Positions 63,753-64,000 of a stretch of 64,000 nt of DNA are shown here, piece after piece. A program made the translations under genes and the position numbers. Below the pieces are notes generated by a model. It searched no databases and was not told the DNA's origin. It saw only the letters and a list, made by a program, of their open reading frames with translations. Source of the stretch: Cytophagales bacterium (GTDB lineage Bacteria > Bacteroidota > Bacteroidia > Cytophagales > Cyclobacteriaceae); assembly GCA_022360015.1 (NCBI GenBank), contig JAKSDQ010000288.1, positions 160,271-224,270 of the forward strand. Direction: 5' to 3'. Within the stretch, counting starts at the first letter, position 1, and every line of letters starts with the position of its first letter.

Positions 63753-64000
63753 GTTAGGAGTGACTTTGGCATGTATCTTAATATGGTTTCATCATGTCCA
63801 ATATTTAGTCATTCCAGGTTGTGATTAGCTTTCAATTTGTATCTTAGTACAGCAATGATGGCATAACCGACCCAATTCGATACGTTGTGATTAGCTTTCA
63901 ATTTGTATCTTAGTACAGCCCCCAGGTTAGCGGCCCAAGTATTATTGGTGTTGTGATTAGCTTTCAATTTGTATCTTAGTACAGCAACAAATAATTGTAT
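63753..64000. CRISPR. CRISPR array, left end (continues beyond window)
   Basis: Three identical 36-bp repeats at 63818-63853, 63884-63919 and 63950-63985 begin GTTGTGATTAGCTTTC and end ATCTTAGTACAGC. They are separated by 30-bp spacers (63854-63883, 63920-63949), with a partial spacer at 63986-64000. A degenerate repeat of 35 bp (63753-63787, about 22 of 36 positions matching, one base deleted) is exactly one unit away, followed by a 30-bp spacer (63788-63817). Thus four repeats and three full spacers are visible. The repeat start GTTGTGATT-GCTTTC and ACAGC end recall Bacteroidota type II-C (Cas9) repeats; type VI-B (Cas13b) arrays also use 36/30 units. The cas genes are outside the window. 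Confidence 0.95.

Noticed and set aside
63818..63985. Reading the repeats as simple direct repeats of a gene or a tandem satellite
   Set aside because: Exact 36-bp identity with unrelated 30-bp spacers and a degenerate end repeat at the same period is diagnostic of CRISPR.

Overview
The window comes from a Bacteroidota chromosome, most likely a Cytophagales-type gliding bacterium. The evidence is a complete 2,408-residue SprA (type IX secretion/gliding translocon), DUF4837 and YtxJ-type proteins, a TonB-dependent receptor with a carboxypeptidase-regulatory-like N-terminal domain, a fused E1 alpha/beta 2-oxoacid dehydrogenase, and promoters of the Bacteroidota form TTTG-N18/19-TAnnTTTG. No tRNA or rRNA gene was recognised.

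Layout. 1-5.2 kb: the 3' end of a GMC oxidoreductase, an ECF sigma / anti-sigma-like / Spy-like module on the minus strand, VOC and GNAT enzymes, and a cation:proton antiporter. 5.2-8.4 kb: the highlight. A 26-codon leader peptide with six Cys codons in a run of seven overlaps mutually exclusive RNA hairpins and an intrinsic terminator, just upstream of a cysM / JAMM peptidase / CysO-like sulfur carrier / MoeZ-type E1-rhodanese operon. This looks like a cysteine-sensing transcription attenuator controlling a protein-thiocarboxylate cysteine pathway. 8.6-26.9 kb: housekeeping genes (lysS, tatA-gatA, MltD-like transglycosylase, DUF4837 lipoprotein, maeB, ruvA, sprA, gcvH, vanZ-like, tonB). 27-40.3 kb: an active/inactive M16 peptidase pair, a HAD phosphatase, lipA, an outer-membrane protein, ytxJ, a very basic secreted repeat protein, the E1 fusion, a third M16 peptidase, ispF and mnmD.

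40.7-47.8 kb holds two paralogous two-gene modules (a small soluble protein followed by a DUF6338-like membrane protein). They flank a PAS histidine kinase and a four-gene Rieske/ferric-reductase-like operon. 47.8-54.7 kb: pyruvate carboxylase, an NtrC-type response regulator with its NtrY-like kinase, and an orphan acyl carrier protein preceded by a good sigma-54 promoter. 55-58.7 kb is a decayed area: a 3'-truncated TonB-dependent receptor is joined at a short microhomology to a 5'-truncated FtsX/MacB-type permease that carries in-frame stops, followed by a WD40-like fragment. 59-63.7 kb: a LytTR membrane regulator, a beta-helix lipoprotein with its usual diheme cytochrome partner, and an outer-membrane barrel. 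The right edge enters a CRISPR array (36-bp repeats, 30-bp spacers) with a previously easy-to-miss degenerate repeat at its left end; any cas genes lie outside the window.

Functional links. lipA, gcvH and the E1 fusion all belong to lipoyl-dependent metabolism. The cysteine operon and YtxJ (bacillithiol system) share a low-molecular-weight thiol theme. SprA, TonB, the barrels and the receptor all serve the outer membrane. Three kinds of short dispersed intergenic repeat occur. Functional assignments rest on motif recognition by eye; no searches were run.
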